DNA of 64,000 nucleotides from Grimontia sedimenti (GCF_011045095.1 NZ_JAALDL010000018.1:18046-82045), one strand, 5' to 3'. Positions 9,249-17,732 are shown, counted from the stretch's first letter. The notes: a model not told the origin generated them from the letters alone. Translations and numbers: made by a program.

Positions 9249-10460
9249 TTAGCTATCAGCACGTTTCACGACAACTGCCGTACCCATGCCGCCGCCGATG
9301 CAAAGCGAAGCAACACCATATGTGCCTTCGCGTTTTTCCAACTCGTGGATCAGTGAAACCAGAACGCGGTTACCTGATGCGCCGAGCGGGTGACCCAATG
9401 CAATTGCGCCACCATTGACGTTTGCCTTCTCCAGAATGCTGTCAGGGCTGACGCTGTGGTTGTCCGCCAATTGGTGAACAACACCCAGAGCCTGAGCAGC
9501 GAAGGCTTCGTTGAGCTCAAACAGATCCACATCGGAAATAGACAGCTCTGCTTTTTTCAGAGCTTCTGTTACAGCACCTACAGGGCCAAGGCCCATGATT
9601 TTTGGATCTAACCCAACTTGCGCATAGCTGGTGATTTCAGCCAACGGTTTCAGACCAAGGCGCTGAACCGCTGCTTCTGAAGCGACGATCACAGCGCTGG
9701 CACCATCGTTAAGACCAGACGCGTTACCAGCTGTGACTGTACCTTCGCGGTCAAAGGCTGGGCGAAGCTTCGCCAGACCTTCTTGTGTGCAGTCTGCTTT
9801 TGGGTATTCGTCAGTATCGAAAGTGACAGTTTGGCGACGTTGTTGCACTTCAACAGGCACGATTTCATCTTTGAATCGACCCGCTTCAACAGCAGCAACG
9901 GCTTTTTGTTGGCTCTGCTGCGCGTACGCATCTTGTTGCTCACGGCTTAGGCCGACGAGCTCAGCGACGTTCTCAGCAGTAACGCCCATGTGGTATTGGT
10001 TGTAGACGTCAGTCAGACCGTCGTTGATCAGAAGATCTTTGAGGCCGATGTCGCCCATTTTCTGTCCGCCGCGCAGAGAGCCTGACGCTGCGAACGGAAT
10101 TTGAGACATGTTCTCGACACCTGCTGCAACCACGACCTCTGCGTCGCCGCAGCGGATGTGTGCAACTGCATCCATGACCGCTTTCATGCCGCTGCCACAA
10201 ACCATGTTGATGGCATAAGCTGGAACGGTTTCTGGCAATTCAGCATAGATGGCGGCCTGGCGACCAATACCCATACCTTGGCCTGCACTGACTACGTTGC
10301 CGAGAATCACTTCGTTGATAGCGTCTGGGGAAACATTACCTGCTTCCAGAGCGCCTTTGATTGCAAATGCTGCCAGCTTTCCGGCTGGAACATCTTTCAG
10401 AGAACCTGTGAATGCGCCGATCGCGGTACGCTTGGCCGCGACAATATACACTTTTTCCAT
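9249..10460 (-). CDS. phaA: Acetyl-CoA C-acetyltransferase (beta-ketothiolase)
   Basis: PhaA condenses two acetyl-CoA to acetoacetyl-CoA, the first step of PHB synthesis. The acyl-enzyme Cys88 is in NMVCGSGMKAV. The C-terminal thiolase motifs ALGHPLGASGNR, with the catalytic His, and CIGGGMGTAVV, with the second Cys, are present. The 403 residues form a complete biosynthetic thiolase, about ten longer than the commonest bacterial form. The gene starts 17 bases after the phaB stop, so the two are co-transcribed. A role in acetoacetyl-CoA breakdown cannot be excluded because thiolases are reversible. Confidence 0.96.
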   Translation of the reverse strand: MEKVYIVAAKRTAIGAFTGSLKDVPAGKLAAFAIKGALEAGNVSPDAINEVILGNVVSAGQGMGIGRQAAIYAELPETVPAYAINMVCGSGMKAVMDAVAHIRCGDAEVVVAAGVENMSQIPFAASGSLRGGQKMGDIGLKDLLINDGLTDVYNQYHMGVTAENVAELVGLSREQQDAYAQQSQQKAVAAVEAGRFKDEIVPVEVQQRRQTVTFDTDEYPKADCTQEGLAKLRPAFDREGTVTAGNASGLNDGASAVIVASEAAVQRLGLKPLAEITSYAQVGLDPKIMGLGPVGAVTEALKKAELSISDVDLFELNEAFAAQALGVVHQLADNHSVSPDSILEKANVNGGAIALGHPLGASGNRVLVSLIHELEKREGTYGVASLCIGGGMGTAVVVKRADS

Positions 10461-10477
10461 GTGTCGTCTTTTCCCGT

Positions 10478-11218
10478 TTAGTTCATGTACAAGCCGCCGT
10501 TGACCGACAGCGTTTCCCCAGTGATGTAAGCAGCTGCATCACTCGCAAGATACGCGACTGCATCAGCAATTTCTTCTGGACGAGCCAGACGCTTCATTGG
10601 AATCTCACCTTTGATAGACTCCAGCACTTCATCGCGCATGGCTTCTACCATTGGGGTTGCTGTATAGCCAGGGGCTACAACATTGGCGGTCACTCCGGAT
10701 CTCGCACCTTCAAATGCCAGTGACTTGGTGAAGCCAATCATGCCGGCTTTTGCCGCCGCATAGTTGGTTTGACCAAATTGACCTTTTAGGCCGTTAACAG
10801 ATGAAATATTGATGACACGGCCGCCGCCTTTTTCGCACATAGCGGCAAAAAGAGGTTGGGTTACGTTAAAAAGACTATTGAGGTTAGTATCGATAACTGC
10901 ATGCCAGTTATCTGCTGCCATTTTCTTGAAGAGACCATCACGTGTGATACCGGCGTTGTTGACTACAACATCGATAGTGCCTTCTTCTTCAAGAAGCTTG
11001 GGGAGACGCTCTGCACAGTCAGCTGTGCTGGTCACGTCCAGTTCGAACAGGCGTACCTGGTCTGAGTTGAATTTCTTCTCTTCAAACCATTCCTCGGCAC
11101 ATTGCAGGTTCCCGGTGAAGTAGGTAGCAATCACGCGATAGCCCTGACTTACCAATTTTTCTGTGATCGCCGAGCCGATACCACCTTTTGAACCGGTGAT
11201 GAGCGCGAGTTTCTTCAT
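10478..11218 (-). CDS. phaB: Acetoacetyl-CoA reductase (NADPH-dependent)
   Basis: PhaB reduces acetoacetyl-CoA to (R)-3-hydroxybutyryl-CoA, the monomer used by PhaC. It is a short-chain dehydrogenase with the nucleotide loop TGSKGGIGSA near the N-terminus, NNAG, the catalytic Ser in NISSVNG and the YxxxK pair in NYAAAKAG. The C-terminus SVNGGLYMN is typical of PhaB. The start is set at 11218 (246 aa, the family length), with ATGGAG upstream. The frame stays open for another 43 codons, but this extension does not resemble the family. First gene of the phaBAPC operon, facing a 550-base gap. Confidence 0.95.
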   Translation of the reverse strand: MKKLALITGSKGGIGSAITEKLVSQGYRVIATYFTGNLQCAEEWFEEKKFNSDQVRLFELDVTSTADCAERLPKLLEEEGTIDVVVNNAGITRDGLFKKMAADNWHAVIDTNLNSLFNVTQPLFAAMCEKGGGRVINISSVNGLKGQFGQTNYAAAKAGMIGFTKSLAFEGARSGVTANVVAPGYTATPMVEAMRDEVLESIKGEIPMKRLARPEEIADAVAYLASDAAAYITGETLSVNGGLYMN

Positions 11219-11768
11219 TGTTGACTCCATTCTTAACAACAAGCAATTGAACGTTTGACCCCTGTAACTGCATTTGGTTATCCAAAAATACAGGCACCTG
11301 TAATTTATTAGTTTTAGCGCGTAAGGGTTGAGACTAAGGAAACTCATCTAGTCTCGAATTTAGAATAGTTATTATGTGTGATGGTTTTATGACCACCGAA
11401 ATTAAAGATATACAATCTTATGAGTAAGGCAAAAGGAATTAGGAGAGAATTACAGAAACAAGATCTTGATCTACAATAAAACACCATAAGTTAACAGTGT
11501 GTTAAATTATGGTTTTCGTTTGGATCGGTTGAGGTGTTTTTTGTGTTTAATAAACGATTTTCTTTTTTATTCACCATTATTGATGCGCTAAATAGGTATT
11601 CGTGCTGCTTAAAAATGCACCAGATGAATTTAAGGAAGAAACCTCCGTTTTTGCAACTATAAACGCAGAATAATTGACCAGCCTCTCAGCTTTAAAGTGA
11701 TTCCTGTACGGTAAAGTGGTCAGTTAAAGCAGTGAATTTATAACGAAAACGAGGCTGTTAGGCAGGTT
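11219..11768. other. AT-rich gap of 550 bases upstream of phaB
   Basis: No gene is visible between the phaB start and the csdE stop. The sequence is distinctly AT-rich compared with its neighbours and has stops in all frames at short intervals. It must contain the promoter of the phaBAPC operon and probably its control sites. I could not pick a single convincing promoter or a rho-independent terminator for csdE. A non-coding RNA is possible but nothing in the sequence shows it. Confidence 0.5.
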
Positions 11769-12193
11769 TTATAAGGCTTTTAGCTGATTGATGATCGCCC
11801 GGACGCCATTACTTCTTGATTGGCTGATATGAGCAAGAAGATCCAAGGCTTCAAGGTAGCTTTCGAAATTAAAAGTGAGGATATCTTCTTTTGATTTCAT
11901 TTCGACGGCAGCAAGAATGATAGCCAACAATCCTTTAACAATTCTTGCGTCTGAGTCGGCAGAAAAATAGTAGACTCCCTCGCAAATTTTCCATGTAAGC
12001 CAAACTTTACTTTCACAGCCAGGCACGGAAATACTTTCTTCTTTTAATGTTTCGTCCATGTTTGGCAGCTTTTTCCCATCTGAATAACCAGACGGTATTT
12101 ATCTTCCCAACTTTTGCATTGAGACATTTTATTTAAGATATCTTCTGTCGAAATATCGGTACCAAAAGGATGGGTTGGCTGAATGTTTGTCAT
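11769..12193 (-). pseudogene. csdE: CsdE sulfur acceptor, frameshifted by one missing A
   Basis: CsdE (SufE family) takes sulfur from the cysteine desulfurase CsdA. From ATG 12193 the frame reads MTNIQPTHPFG through WEDKYRLVIQMGK, which matches the CsdE N-terminus. It then shifts at a run of five T (12070-12074; five A on the coding strand). The other frame continues with KLP and then MDETL, the acceptor Cys in VPGCESKVWL, and the conserved RIVKGLLA and SRSNG. Six A instead of five would give one protein of 141 aa, the normal length. A product starting at the internal ATG (12059) would lack the first 45 residues. The gene follows csdA by 40 bases. Either a fresh inactivation or a homopolymer sequencing error. 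Confidence 0.88.
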
Positions 12194-12233
12194 GGTTCGG
12201 CTCAATGGTCAGCGAAAAGAGGTTGTCGGTATT

Positions 12234-13457
12234 TTAAAGCAAATCACAGGCTTTCTGAATGGCAGCAACACATCGGGCGATGTCCTCTTCTGTGTTGTAA
12301 AGGGCGATTGATATACGGACACAGCCATTGATGCCAAGCGCATCCATTAAAGGATGAGCGCAATGATGTCCTGATCGCACCGCAATGCCTTGCTGATCCA
12401 ACAAGGTGGCAATGTCGGAATGATGCACACCATCGACAGTAAATGCGACGACACTGGCTCCGCGTTGTAACCCGATAATGCGTACATCCTCAATGTGTTG
12501 GATGCCTTCAACCAGCAAGCTTTGAAGTGTGCCGATATGAGCTTCTGCACCTTTGTGGTTAATATTGCCAAGCCAGTGAATAGCCTCACCGAGCGCTATG
12601 GCGCCTGCAACGTTGGGAGTGCCTGCCTCAAACTTTGCAGGCGACTCGGCATACTGGGTACCGGAAAAACTGACCTTCTCGACCATTTTCCCACCGCCAT
12701 GCCACGGAGGCATCGCTTCGAGCAGCGAAGGCTTACCGTATAGCGCCCCTATGCCTGCCGGAGCAAACAGCTTATGACCGGAAAAAACATAGAAGTCTGC
12801 GTTCATGGCTGTCACATCAACATTCTCATGTACCACTGCCTGCGCGCCATCAACCACGACTACCGCACCTGAGTGATGGGCCTTTTCGATAACCGCTTCT
12901 ATCGGGTTTCTGGTGCCTGTCACATTGCTGATATGTGCAATGCACACCATGCGGGTTTTGGCGTTTAGCAAGTTATCCAGCGTGGCCAGTTCTAATTGGC
13001 AGGTATTGGGATTAACAGGCCATTTCACCACTTTTGCGCCCGTTTGTTCGGCGACTAACTGCCAGGGAACAATATTGGCGTGGTGTTCCATTTCGGTCAC
13101 GATGATTTCATCACCCGGCTTTAGGTTCTGGCGGGCATAACTTTGCGCGATAAGGTTTAAGGCTTCTGTCGCGCCACGGGTCCAGACAATACCTTCAACA
13201 GGGGCATTCAGGAAATCTGCGACAGTTTGACGCGCCGCTTCAAAGCGGTTAGTTGCTGAAGCCGTTAGTGAGTGGGAACCGCGATGCACGTTGGCATTGG
13301 CACCTGAGTAGTATTGGCTAATGCTCTCGATCACCGCCCTTGGTTTTTGCGATGTGGCTGCACTGTCCAGATAAACCAGTGGCTGGCTATGGATGTGCTG
13401 ATCCAGCGATGGGAAATCGCGTCGGATGATATCTACATCAAAAGGGCGGTTGGTCAT
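12234..13457 (-). CDS. csdA: Cysteine desulfurase CsdA
   Basis: CsdA is a PLP enzyme that removes sulfur from cysteine and passes it to CsdE; in E. coli the CsdA-CsdE pair assists TcdA. The Schiff-base Lys229 is in FSGHKLFAPAG, and the persulfide Cys366 is in RSGHHCAHP. The short RSGHHCAHP loop is typical of the group II (SufS/CsdA) enzymes. Length 407 aa fits (E. coli 401). The substrate-side TEMEHHANIVPW segment is present near residue 121. The gene is upstream of csdE in one unit and divergent from gcvB/gcvA. SufS is the main alternative, but the adjacent csdE and the tcdA-gcvA neighbourhood favour CsdA. Confidence 0.93.
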   Translation of the reverse strand: MTNRPFDVDIIRRDFPSLDQHIHSQPLVYLDSAATSQKPRAVIESISQYYSGANANVHRGSHSLTASATNRFEAARQTVADFLNAPVEGIVWTRGATEALNLIAQSYARQNLKPGDEIIVTEMEHHANIVPWQLVAEQTGAKVVKWPVNPNTCQLELATLDNLLNAKTRMVCIAHISNVTGTRNPIEAVIEKAHHSGAVVVVDGAQAVVHENVDVTAMNADFYVFSGHKLFAPAGIGALYGKPSLLEAMPPWHGGGKMVEKVSFSGTQYAESPAKFEAGTPNVAGAIALGEAIHWLGNINHKGAEAHIGTLQSLLVEGIQHIEDVRIIGLQRGASVVAFTVDGVHHSDIATLLDQQGIAVRSGHHCAHPLMDALGINGCVRISIALYNTEEDIARCVAAIQKACDLL

Positions 13458-13570
13458 GGTTTCGGTTTCGCTTCACTGACTCAGTTAATGGAGGCGAATG
13501 ATCGCTTTTTCGTCATATTAACTCAAGAGAAAGTAATGGATGTGAAATGGTTTCAGGGTGAAACGAAGGG

Positions 13571-13789
13571 CAAAAAAAAGCACCGGGCAATCTGCTCAGT
13601 GCTACGACAAATTTTTTGATTGATAGGATTCAAAAAATACAGCAAGTATGAAAGGTAGATGTCTCTACCGAATTTCGGCGATGCCGAAATATGCAAACAC
13701 AACATCGCAACCACAAAATCTGTCGTACGTAGGGAACGAGAATCCCGTGGTGCGCGCAAACTATAGGTTTTCTCTGGAGCCAGAACAAT
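13571..13789 (-). ncRNA. gcvB: GcvB small regulatory RNA
   Basis: GcvB is an Hfq-dependent RNA that represses many amino-acid and peptide transporter mRNAs. The locus is divergent from gcvA, as in E. coli. The minus strand carries the G/U-rich seed region R1 (TTGTGGTTGCGATGTTGTG followed by TTTGCAT, about 13688-13717), very close to the enterobacterial seed. The 3' end is a hairpin (AGCAC...GTGCT, about 13579-13603) followed by eight U (13578-13571). A TATAAA -10 element at 13801-13796 puts the 5' end near 13789, giving about 219 nt against about 205 in E. coli. GcvA very likely controls it. The 5' end is approximate. Confidence 0.9.
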
Positions 13790-13841
13790 CGACATTTTAT
13801 AATACTGTTCATTAGAAAAACTTATTTATTAAGGACGCACC

Positions 13842-14747
13842 ATGGCCCGACGTCTTCCCCCTCTCAATTCGCTCCGTGTGTTTGAAGCCGCAGCCCGTCA
13901 TTTGAGCTTTACCCGTGCCGCTGAAGAGCTGTTTGTGACTCAAGCTGCCGTGAGCCATCAGATAAAAGCGCTGGAAGAGTTCCTTGGTTTAAAGCTGTTC
14001 CGACGTCGTAATCGCTCTCTCCTTCTAACGGAAGAGGGGCAAAGTTATTTCCTTGATATCAAAGATATATTCACTTCTTTAGCGGATGCCACGGATAGGG
14101 TGTTAGAGCGAGGGGCGAAAGGGGCTCTGACCATCAGTTTACCGCCAAGTTTTGCGATTCAGTGGCTGGTCCCCCGCTTGGCTGACTTTAACCAACAACA
14201 CCCAGAAATTGATGTGCGCATTAAAGCGGTAGACATGGAAGATGGCTCCCTGACGGACGATGTCGATGTAGCCATTTACTACGGAAGAGGAAATTGGCCT
14301 GGACTGCGCTGTGATGAGCTCTATCCGGAGTTTCTGCTGCCAGTGTGTAGCCCAGCAGTGCTCAATGGGCCTAAGCCACTCCATAGTCTCGAAGATTTGA
14401 AGCATCACACTTTACTTCATGACAGAACAAGAAAGGACTGGAAGACTTACGCCAAGTACTATCAGATTAGTGACATTAATCTAAATTATGGCCCGATTTT
14501 TAGTCACTCCACCATGGTGCTTCAAGCTGCCGCACTGGGGCAAGGCATCGCATTGAGTAACAATGTACTGGCTCAGCCAGAGTTGGAATCTGGCAGACTG
14601 GTGTGTCCGTTTGAGCATTTCTTGATGAGTAAGAATGCGTTTTATCTTGTCAGCCAACAAAAAGATGCGGATTCAGGCCGTATCGCAGCATTTAGGGAAT
14701 GGGTATTGGCGAAAGCTGCTGCCGAACAGGAGAGTATTTCTGCATGA
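13842..14747 (+). CDS. gcvA: Glycine cleavage system transcriptional regulator GcvA
   Basis: GcvA is a LysR-family protein that activates or represses the glycine cleavage operon according to glycine and purine supply, and it activates gcvB. The N-terminus MARRLPPLNSLRVFEAAARH is characteristic. The helix-turn-helix lies at residues about 18-60 (RAAEELFVTQAAVSHQIKAL). The effector domain contains SLPPSFAIQWLVPRL. Length 301 aa (E. coli 305). The start at 13842 has AAGGA 8 bases upstream. Only about 50 bases separate it from the predicted 5' end of gcvB, so the two promoters probably overlap. Its stop overlaps the next gene's start (ATGA). Confidence 0.96.
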   Translation: MARRLPPLNSLRVFEAAARHLSFTRAAEELFVTQAAVSHQIKALEEFLGLKLFRRRNRSLLLTEEGQSYFLDIKDIFTSLADATDRVLERGAKGALTISLPPSFAIQWLVPRLADFNQQHPEIDVRIKAVDMEDGSLTDDVDVAIYYGRGNWPGLRCDELYPEFLLPVCSPAVLNGPKPLHSLEDLKHHTLLHDRTRKDWKTYAKYYQISDINLNYGPIFSHSTMVLQAAALGQGIALSNNVLAQPELESGRLVCPFEHFLMSKNAFYLVSQQKDADSGRIAAFREWVLAKAAAEQESISA

Positions 14748-15379
14748 GTGAGTTTTCAGAACAGCGTGTGTTGATTGATGGTCCGGCGTCGGCTGAATGT
14801 ACGTTTATTTTTGCACATGGTGCCGGAGCAGGCATGGAGCATGACTTCATGGAGGAAGTCGCTGGAATGATTGCCGCTCATGGCATCCGGGTCGTGCGTT
14901 TTAACTTCCCTTACATGGTCAAACGTGCTGAAGATGGAAAAAAGCGTCCGCCAGACCGCGCGCCCAAACTGCTGGAAGCATTCAAAGAAGTGATTGCAGA
15001 ATATGGTACAGAGAAAACGGTCATTGGTGGAAAGTCCATGGGGGGGCGAATGGCGAGTCACCTCGCTGATGTTGAGGGGGTGAAAGGCATAACTTGTTTA
15101 GGCTTTCCTTTTCACCCGCCAGGTAAGCCTGAAAAAGATAAAGGCGAGCATCTTGCCGATTTGTCACTTTCCACACTGATCTTGCAGGGGGAGCGTGACA
15201 CTTTCGGTAACCGCGCTGAGCTGGAAGGCTACCCATTGTCAGATAAGGTTACCCTGACGTTTATTCCGGATGGTGACCACAGCTTTAAACCGCGAAAAGC
15301 ATCAGGCCACACCGAAACCGGTAACCGTCAGATGGCAGCTGATCACATCGCGGCATTTATTAAAGAGGTGTGCCAATGA
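14744..15379 (+). CDS. Alpha/beta-hydrolase family protein (KANL3/Tex30-like dienelactone hydrolase type)
   Basis: The 211-residue protein has FAHGAGAGMEHDFM near the N-terminus, the nucleophile elbow GGKSMGGRMA (Ser in GKSMG, about residue 99), and DHSF near residue 182, which supplies the His. These fit the small hydrolase group often annotated as alpha/beta family hydrolase. No signal peptide is seen. The start at 14744 overlaps the gcvA stop as ATGA and is preceded by AGGAG. The gene is itself joined by ATGA to the next gene, which implies translational coupling of three genes. The substrate is unknown. Confidence 0.85.
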   Translation: MSEFSEQRVLIDGPASAECTFIFAHGAGAGMEHDFMEEVAGMIAAHGIRVVRFNFPYMVKRAEDGKKRPPDRAPKLLEAFKEVIAEYGTEKTVIGGKSMGGRMASHLADVEGVKGITCLGFPFHPPGKPEKDKGEHLADLSLSTLILQGERDTFGNRAELEGYPLSDKVTLTFIPDGDHSFKPRKASGHTETGNRQMAADHIAAFIKEVCQ

Positions 15380-15750
15380 CTGGCCGCCAATACGCTTCAC
15401 TTGGCTGTATCTTCGCGGGTATTGCCGTGGCACTTGGGGCATTTGCAGCTCACGCCTTAAAAGCGCAGCTTCCCGCCTATGAGCTCTCTATTATCGAAAA
15501 GGGTGTGCAGTATCAATTCTGGCACGCGCTGGCATTAATCGCTTTGGGACTTTGGAATCATATCCAGCCACAACGTATGCTTTCGCTTTCTTGCGGGTTT
15601 ATTGCCGTCGGCATACTTTGTTTTAGCGGCAGCTTGTATGGTTTGGCGCTGACAGACTGGCGATGGCTTTGGCCTGTTACGCCACTTGGTGGTACCAGCT
15701 TCTTGGTGGGATGGTTCCTCGCTGCGGTAACACTCTGGCGCAAAGCTTGA
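15376..15750 (+). CDS. ygdD: DUF423 small membrane protein (YgdD)
   Basis: YgdD is an inner-membrane protein of unknown function. The 124 residues hold four hydrophobic segments: about 8-27 (GCIFAGIAVALGAFAAHAL), 47-61, 70-90 and 98-118. The family signature GAFAAHALK is at the end of the first helix, and PLGGTSFLVGW lies in the last. ATG 15376 is chosen over GTG 15370 because GAGG is 7 bases before it and it overlaps the previous stop. In E. coli ygdD also lies between gcvA and rlmM, so the position supports the call. Confidence 0.9.
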   Translation: MTGRQYASLGCIFAGIAVALGAFAAHALKAQLPAYELSIIEKGVQYQFWHALALIALGLWNHIQPQRMLSLSCGFIAVGILCFSGSLYGLALTDWRWLWPVTPLGGTSFLVGWFLAAVTLWRKA

Positions 15751-15807
15751 GTTCAGCACCTTGCTTCATCATAATGTCGCGTCATTTTTATAGGTAACAG
15801 GCCCGAG

Positions 15808-16875
15808 ATGAACCAGATTTTATTGTATTGCCGCCAGGGCTTTGAAAAAGAGTGTGCGGGTGAGATTCAGGACAAAGCGACAGGAGTCGAAGTGTACGGT
15901 TTTCCACGTGTGGAAAAAAACACTGGCTACGTGCTGTTTGAGTGTTACCAGCAAGGCGATGCAGAAAAACTGCTTCAGACGTTGCCACTGGCCTCATTGA
16001 TCTTTGCGCGTCAGATGATTGCGGTAGTGGACACCCTGAGCGATTTGGATCCCGGTGACCGCATCTCGCCGATTCTTGCGCTCGGCGGAGAACTGCCTAA
16101 ATGTGGTGATATTCGCGTGGAAACGCCGGATACCGCGCAGGCAAAAGAGTTACTGAAATTCTGCCGAAAATTCACTGTGCCATTGCGTCAGGCGCTGCGT
16201 AAACGTGGCGTATTGCTGGCAAAAGACAACCCGAAAAAGCCAGTGCTACATGTGTGTTTCACCGCGCCGGGCTGCTGCTTCGTTGGCTACTCTCTGTCGA
16301 ATAACAACTCACCACACTACATGGGTATCCATCGTTTGAAGTTCCCAGCGGATGCACCGAGCCGCTCAACACTGAAGCTGGAAGAAGCCTTCCACGCATT
16401 TATTCCACGTGAAGAGTGGGATGAGCGACTGGCGCCCGGCATGTGGGCGGTCGACCTTGGCGCTTGTCCGGGTGGCTGGACGTATCAACTGGTGAAGCGC
16501 TCAATGTTCGTTCACGCGGTGGATAACGGTGCGATGGCGGAAAGCCTGATGGAAACTGGCCAGGTGAAATACCATGCTGCTGACGGCTTTAAGTTCGAGC
16601 CACCACGTAAGAACGTGACCTGGTTAGTGTGTGACATGATTGAAAAGCCTTACCGTGTAGCACAACTGATGGGGGAGTGGCTGATTGAAGGCTGGGCGAA
16701 AGAGACCATCTTTAACCTGAAATTGCCGATGAATCGCCGCTTCGAGCAAGTGAAAGACGATCTTCAGAACCTGAAAAAGTTCCTGATTGAAAACGGTGTG
16801 AAATTTGAGATGCAGGCGAAGCACCTTTATCACGACCGAGAAGAAATCACGGTTCATATTCGTGTACTGAAATAA
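15808..16875 (+). CDS. rlmM: 23S rRNA 2'-O-ribose C2498 methyltransferase
   Basis: RlmM (YgdE) uses S-adenosylmethionine to methylate the ribose of C2498 of 23S rRNA. The N-terminal THUMP-like region (about 1-100) opens with [16 protein letters not shown]. The methyltransferase domain has the SAM site [14 protein letters not shown] near residue 213 and the later [10 protein letters not shown], which contains the catalytic Lys region. Length 355 aa compares with 366 in E. coli. It follows ygdD by 57 bases and ends at a terminator. Confidence 0.96.
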   Translation: MNQILLYCRQGFEKECAGEIQDKATGVEVYGFPRVEKNTGYVLFECYQQGDAEKLLQTLPLASLIFARQMIAVVDTLSDLDPGDRISPILALGGELPKCGDIRVETPDTAQAKELLKFCRKFTVPLRQALRKRGVLLAKDNPKKPVLHVCFTAPGCCFVGYSLSNNNSPHYMGIHRLKFPADAPSRSTLKLEEAFHAFIPREEWDERLAPGMWAVDLGACPGGWTYQLVKRSMFVHAVDNGAMAESLMETGQVKYHAADGFKFEPPRKNVTWLVCDMIEKPYRVAQLMGEWLIEGWAKETIFNLKLPMNRRFEQVKDDLQNLKKFLIENGVKFEMQAKHLYHDREEITVHIRVLK

Positions 16876-16904
16876 CAAGAAGGCAGCCGATTGGCTGCCT
16901 TCTT
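16876..16904. terminator. Terminator between rlmM and xni
   Basis: An AAGGCAGCC/GGCTGCCTT hairpin (16880-16901) is followed by CTTT on the plus strand. The two genes converge here, so it may serve both, although the T-runs are short. Confidence 0.75.
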
Positions 16905-16925
16905 TGCATTTGGGTTCTGCAAGAA

Positions 16926-17696
16926 TTAGGGGGCGGTGTACCGGATATCCTGAAGGTTAAAACCCAGCGTGATATCTGTTTTCAACGTCGCGACTTGCTT
17001 ACAGCGAAGTGCCAGTTCTTTTGTCCCGTCTAACTTTTTCTGCCATTTGGGCTCAACATCTTCAGCTGCATAAAGTTGTTCCAAGTTGCCATAACGCTGA
17101 AGGAGGGTAGAAGCGGTTTTCGGGCCAATACCTGGCACGCCAGAAACACCGCTAGAGCTAATGCCTGTCAGCCCCCAGTAATCAGTCAATTGTTGAGGCT
17201 GCACGGCAAACTCTTTTTCAATAAACGGACTGTCTAGCCAGCGTTGCTGGAAATAATCGCGTATGCGCAGCGTTGGTTGCAGTAACTGGCAATAGCCTTT
17301 GTCGGTTGACACTATGGTGACTTGACCGTCGTGGCTGGCCACTTTGACCGCGAGTGTCGCAATCATGTCATCCGCTTCATCGCCGGACGAAAGCAGCGAA
17401 TCAATCCCCATATCCCAAAGCGCATCCTGAATCTTATCCAGTCCAGCTTGCAGGGCTTCTGGCATGGGTTTGCGGCCTTGTTTGTATTCGGGGACCAGCT
17501 CAGCCCGCCAGCCTCTGTCCTGCTCCGTATGGTCGAACACAGCGACAATGTGGGTAGGTTCTGAAGAGCGGATAATCTTGGTCAGAGCACGGTTGCAGAC
17601 TTGAATCGTCGAAGCGATATCTTCCGGATCTGGCTGCGCAGCGTGCACCCGGCGGATGAGGTTCATGGCATCAATGATGACAAGATGAATTGACAT
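16926..17696 (-). CDS. xni: Flap endonuclease Xni (ExoIX)
   Basis: Xni is a structure-specific 5' flap endonuclease related to the 5' nuclease domain of DNA polymerase I. The protein begins MSIHLVIIDAMNLIRRVHA with the first metal-binding Asp. SGDEADDMIATLA and VSTDKGYCQL carry further acidic ligands, and GVPGIGPKTASTLLQRYG is the helix-hairpin-helix DNA-binding motif at about 188. Length 256 aa (E. coli 251). It is downstream of ppnN on the same strand, but a hairpin terminator separates them. Confidence 0.95.
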   Translation of the reverse strand: MSIHLVIIDAMNLIRRVHAAQPDPEDIASTIQVCNRALTKIIRSSEPTHIVAVFDHTEQDRGWRAELVPEYKQGRKPMPEALQAGLDKIQDALWDMGIDSLLSSGDEADDMIATLAVKVASHDGQVTIVSTDKGYCQLLQPTLRIRDYFQQRWLDSPFIEKEFAVQPQQLTDYWGLTGISSSGVSGVPGIGPKTASTLLQRYGNLEQLYAAEDVEPKWQKKLDGTKELALRCKQVATLKTDITLGFNLQDIRYTAP

Positions 17697-17705
17697 GGAT
17701 TACCC

Positions 17706-17732
17706 AAATAAAAATGGCCCGTTGGGGCCATT
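17706..17732 (-). terminator. Terminator after ppnN
   Basis: AATGGCCC/GGGCCATT stem with GTTG loop (17713-17732), followed on the minus strand by five T. It lies between the ppnN stop and the xni start, so some of the transcription into xni may be attenuated here. Confidence 0.8.

Noticed and set aside
12059-12080. Programmed -1 frameshift in csdE
   Set aside because: The tract does not allow both P- and A-site tRNAs to re-pair after a -1 slip, and no stimulatory structure is evident; a missing base is simpler.
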